Assembly: GCA_002340255.1 (NCBI GenBank)
Contig: DDLS01000115.1
Span: 1-27,889 of the forward strand
DNA: 27,889 nt
Origin: Cyanobacteria bacterium UBA2566
GTDB lineage: Bacteria > Cyanobacteriota > Cyanobacteriia > Cyanobacteriales > Desertifilaceae
Reading direction: 5' to 3'
The notes beneath the pieces were generated by a model. It searched no databases and had not been told where the DNA came from. It saw only the letters and a list, made by a program, of their open reading frames with translations. Made by a program: the position numbers and the translations under genes. Each line of letters opens with the position of its first letter. Position 1 is the first letter of the stretch. Shown one piece after another: positions 25,949 through 27,889 of this stretch.

Positions 25949-25981
25949 AGAAGCCGGGTTTCTTCGAGAAACCCGGCTTCT
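25949..25981. terminator. Perfect hairpin between convergent genes
   Basis: A 15-base arm AGAAGCCGGGTTTCT, a TCG loop and the exact reverse complement form a perfect stem. It lies 86 bases after the DUF4238 stop and 10 bases after the chlN stop on the other strand. There is no U-rich tail, so it could be a bidirectional transcription stop or a dispersed palindromic repeat; similar GAAGCCGGGTTTCT palindromes are familiar from other cyanobacterial genomes. Confidence 0.65.
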
Positions 25982-25991
25982 GGATTATCGC

Positions 25992-27395
25992 CTAAACCCT
26001 GGCTTCTTCCTTCACTAACTTCTCCCAACCCAAATCCTTGAGATTATGGTTCCGGCGCAGGGGACGGGTGACCAACTCCAGGATGTCGCGAGTGTTCGTA
26101 AAGCCGTGGATTTGAGCAAACGTAAACTCAACTGACCACTTCGTATTAATTCCCCGTGCTTCCATTGGGTTCGCGTGAGCCATTCCGGTAATGACCAAAT
26201 CCGGTTTCAGCTCGTAAATCCGTTGGATTTGATTGTAATTATCCGGTTTTTCCACAATATTCGGCAACGGCGCTCCCATCTCTTGACAGGTTTTTTCCAG
26301 TAGTGCTAATTCCGCTCCTTGATAGCGCTTATCCATGTAGGGAATGCCGATTTCATGGACAATCATGCCGCAGCGAATCAGGAACCGGGCTTGGGAAATT
26401 TCTAATAAATTATCGCCCATGAAAAAGACCGATTTACCGCGCACCAATTGCAGATAATCTTCTACACTTTCCCAGATTTGCTGCTCCCGTTCTGCTAATC
26501 CTTTGGGTTCGATATTAAAGACGGAACAAATCTTTTCAATCCACGCTCTGGTTCCATCCGGGCCGATGGGGAAGGGTGCGCCAATTAACTTACACTTGCG
26601 CCGACGCATTAAAGTTGTGGCAGTGCGGGATAAAAATGGGTTGACTCCAGAGACATAATAGCCTTCTTCTAATACCGGTAATTCGGTATAGCGCTTCGCG
26701 GGTAACCATCCGGAAACTTTGATTCCATGGCGCTTTAATTCTAGGGTCAATTGGGTGACAATGGGGTCGGGAACCGAACCAAATAAAACCAGAGGCGGAT
26801 GGTCAACATATTCTGATTCTTCTTGAGCTACGTCTTCCTTTTTCTTGCCAAACGTGAGGAGGCGTTGAATGGCGTTGCGCTCTTCTTTTTCTTCTGGTTG
26901 TTCCACGGTTTTCGGACAACGAGCAGCCATGGCTGCAAGTACCGTATCTTCTCCTTGGGTGAAGGCGTAGTCTAAACCATTGGCGCGAGCAACGACGATG
27001 GGAATGCCAATTTCCGCTTCGAGTTTGGGCGCGAGACCTTCCAAGTCCATTTTGATGATTTCGGTGGTACAAGTCCCGATCCATACAATAACAGAGGGAT
27101 TGCGATCGCGCTTAATTTGTTCGCACAACCGCTTCAATTCCTCATAATCGTTCAACTTAGCCGAAATATCGCCCTCCTCTAACTCCGCCATCGCATATCG
27201 AGGTTCCGCGAAAATCATTACCCCCATGGCATTTTGCAGAAAATAACCACAAGTTTTCGTACCAATCACCAGAAAGAAACTATCTTCAATCTTCTGGTAT
27301 AACCAGGCAACACAGCTAATCGGACAAAACGTATGATAATTGCCAGTTTCACACTCAAAATTGAGGGCACTGGTTTCCGGTTGTGCAACAGTCAT
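25992..27395 (-). CDS. chlN: Light-independent protochlorophyllide reductase subunit N
   Basis: ChlN pairs with ChlB to form the catalytic NB component of dark-operative protochlorophyllide oxidoreductase; ChlL donates electrons. The product is chlorophyllide a in chlorophyll synthesis without light. At 467 aa it has the family's normal length. The cysteines that hold the [4Fe-4S] cluster in the related BchN are present as C24 (NYHTFCPISC), C49 (GTKTCGYF) and C109 (VWIGTCTTEI). The acidic insertion around EKEERN-GKKKED (about 170-190) is typical of cyanobacterial ChlN. The enzyme is oxygen-sensitive and cytoplasmic. The start ATG 27395 lies 32 bases after the DUF5331 stop. The order DUF5331-chlN is the standard cyanobacterial one, with chlL normally just upstream. 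Confidence 0.97.
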   Translation of the reverse strand: MTVAQPETSALNFECETGNYHTFCPISCVAWLYQKIEDSFFLVIGTKTCGYFLQNAMGVMIFAEPRYAMAELEEGDISAKLNDYEELKRLCEQIKRDRNPSVIVWIGTCTTEIIKMDLEGLAPKLEAEIGIPIVVARANGLDYAFTQGEDTVLAAMAARCPKTVEQPEEKEERNAIQRLLTFGKKKEDVAQEESEYVDHPPLVLFGSVPDPIVTQLTLELKRHGIKVSGWLPAKRYTELPVLEEGYYVSGVNPFLSRTATTLMRRRKCKLIGAPFPIGPDGTRAWIEKICSVFNIEPKGLAEREQQIWESVEDYLQLVRGKSVFFMGDNLLEISQARFLIRCGMIVHEIGIPYMDKRYQGAELALLEKTCQEMGAPLPNIVEKPDNYNQIQRIYELKPDLVITGMAHANPMEARGINTKWSVEFTFAQIHGFTNTRDILELVTRPLRRNHNLKDLGWEKLVKEEARV

Positions 27396-27427
27396 CAGAA
27401 TAAACCTATTTTTTCAATCGGTTAACA

Positions 27428-27790
27428 TCAAAGATCGTCTTCTCCATCCGGTAACAAACGAGACACGCCCGTTGGTTGCGCTGGAGAAGCAATGGCGGGG
27501 GATTCTCCATTGGGGTTTAACTCCCGCTCCGGGTCAAAATTTAAACCCAACACATCCACTAAGGCATCTTCATCCGCATTGAGCTTGAAGAACGGAACCA
27601 TCAAATTGCCCAATTTCGGTTCTAGGGCATTCACCACCCCTAAAATCAGGGAAGAAGCCGGTCTGCGTCCCCCATCCGGCGTTTTGTTGGACTTCACTTC
27701 CATTTGCAGAAGCAACCAAGCTTTATTGGCTTGAAAGTAATCCAGCCATTTTTGGCGAATGGAAGCGGTAAAGTTATCGAAAAAAGCCAT
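27428..27790 (-). CDS. DUF5331 domain-containing protein
   Basis: This 120-aa protein starts MAFFDNFTASIRQKWLDYFQ and contains VVNALEPKLGNLMVPFFKLN, the DUF5331 pattern. The family is cyanobacterial and is normally found between chlL and chlN, which supports a role near dark chlorophyll synthesis, although its function is not known to me. The acidic, Pro-rich C terminus (about 85-120) is probably disordered. I chose ATG 27790 over the upstream TTG at 27805. Confidence 0.88.
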   Translation of the reverse strand: MAFFDNFTASIRQKWLDYFQANKAWLLLQMEVKSNKTPDGGRRPASSLILGVVNALEPKLGNLMVPFFKLNADEDALVDVLGLNFDPERELNPNGESPAIASPAQPTGVSRLLPDGEDDL

Positions 27791-27889
27791 ACTCACAGCA
27801 GTCAATCCAATAGCAAGGGTTTCGTTGAGCCATGATACTGTTTTTCCGGCCGAACTGGGGAAGTTGGGGTGGGATAGGGGAATGGGGGA
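27791..27889. other. Right-edge non-coding sequence
   Basis: No coding frame is recognisable. The plus strand is G-rich at 27849-27889. chlL would be expected further right on the minus strand but is not inside the window. Confidence 0.4.

Noticed and set aside
1..27889. CRISPR array, tRNA, rRNA or insertion sequence
   Set aside because: I saw no regularly spaced repeats, no cloverleaf-like sequence with conserved T arm, no rRNA blocks and no transposase motif. Reading by eye could still miss a tRNA.

Overview
The window is chromosomal DNA from a cyanobacterium, most likely a filamentous one. The evidence is a light-independent protochlorophyllide reductase gene (chlN) with its usual small DUF5331 neighbour, a DUF1830 protein, a cyanobacterial DUF2993/LmeA-like protein, cyanobacterial PAS/GAF kinases, and the HIP1 palindrome GCGATCGC scattered throughout. 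No rRNA, tRNA, CRISPR array or transposase gene was recognised.

Region 1 (1-8000) is a signalling operon on the + strand. It holds a 616-aa OmpR-type regulator with three receiver domains and an internal HPt domain, a 1819-aa soluble histidine kinase with two GAF and about eight PAS domains, and a CheY-like regulator. They are separated by 7 and 3 bases. The first GAF domain has both cysteines expected of a DXCF-type cyanobacteriochrome, so the operon may sense light through a multistep phosphorelay.

Region 2 (8185-8942) has a truncated receiver-like ORF, a 68-aa zinc-ribbon protein and a DUF1830 protein, the last two with strong Shine-Dalgarno sequences. Region 3 (8958-14774) has an HpxO-like FAD monooxygenase directly downstream of squalene-hopene cyclase on the minus strand. 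It continues with a degraded pentapeptide-repeat locus, a DUF2993 protein convergent with cdsA with overlapping stop codons, and a decayed histidine-kinase fragment. Region 4 (14775-16751) is a CHASE-domain membrane histidine kinase on the minus strand.

Region 5 (17129-23904) is the main accessory locus: a predicted small secreted peptide, a 467-aa P-loop ATPase, and a 1714-aa protein that overlaps the ATPase gene by 43 bases. The long protein combines a degenerate ATPase-like head, TPRs, an nSTAND1-type NTPase, a coiled coil, one membrane helix and 14 WD40 repeats. This looks like a STAND-type sensor or conflict system, and both ATPase genes contain G7/G8 tracts.

Region 6 (23960-25981) is an accessory island. 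A RelE-family toxin-antitoxin pair is bracketed by two copies of a roughly 80-base direct repeat, followed by an AT-rich DUF4238 gene and a perfect 15-bp-stem hairpin. Region 7 (25992-27790) is the conserved chlN and DUF5331 pair on the minus strand; chlL would be expected just beyond the right end.

All functional statements come from reading motifs and from memory of families. No database search was run.
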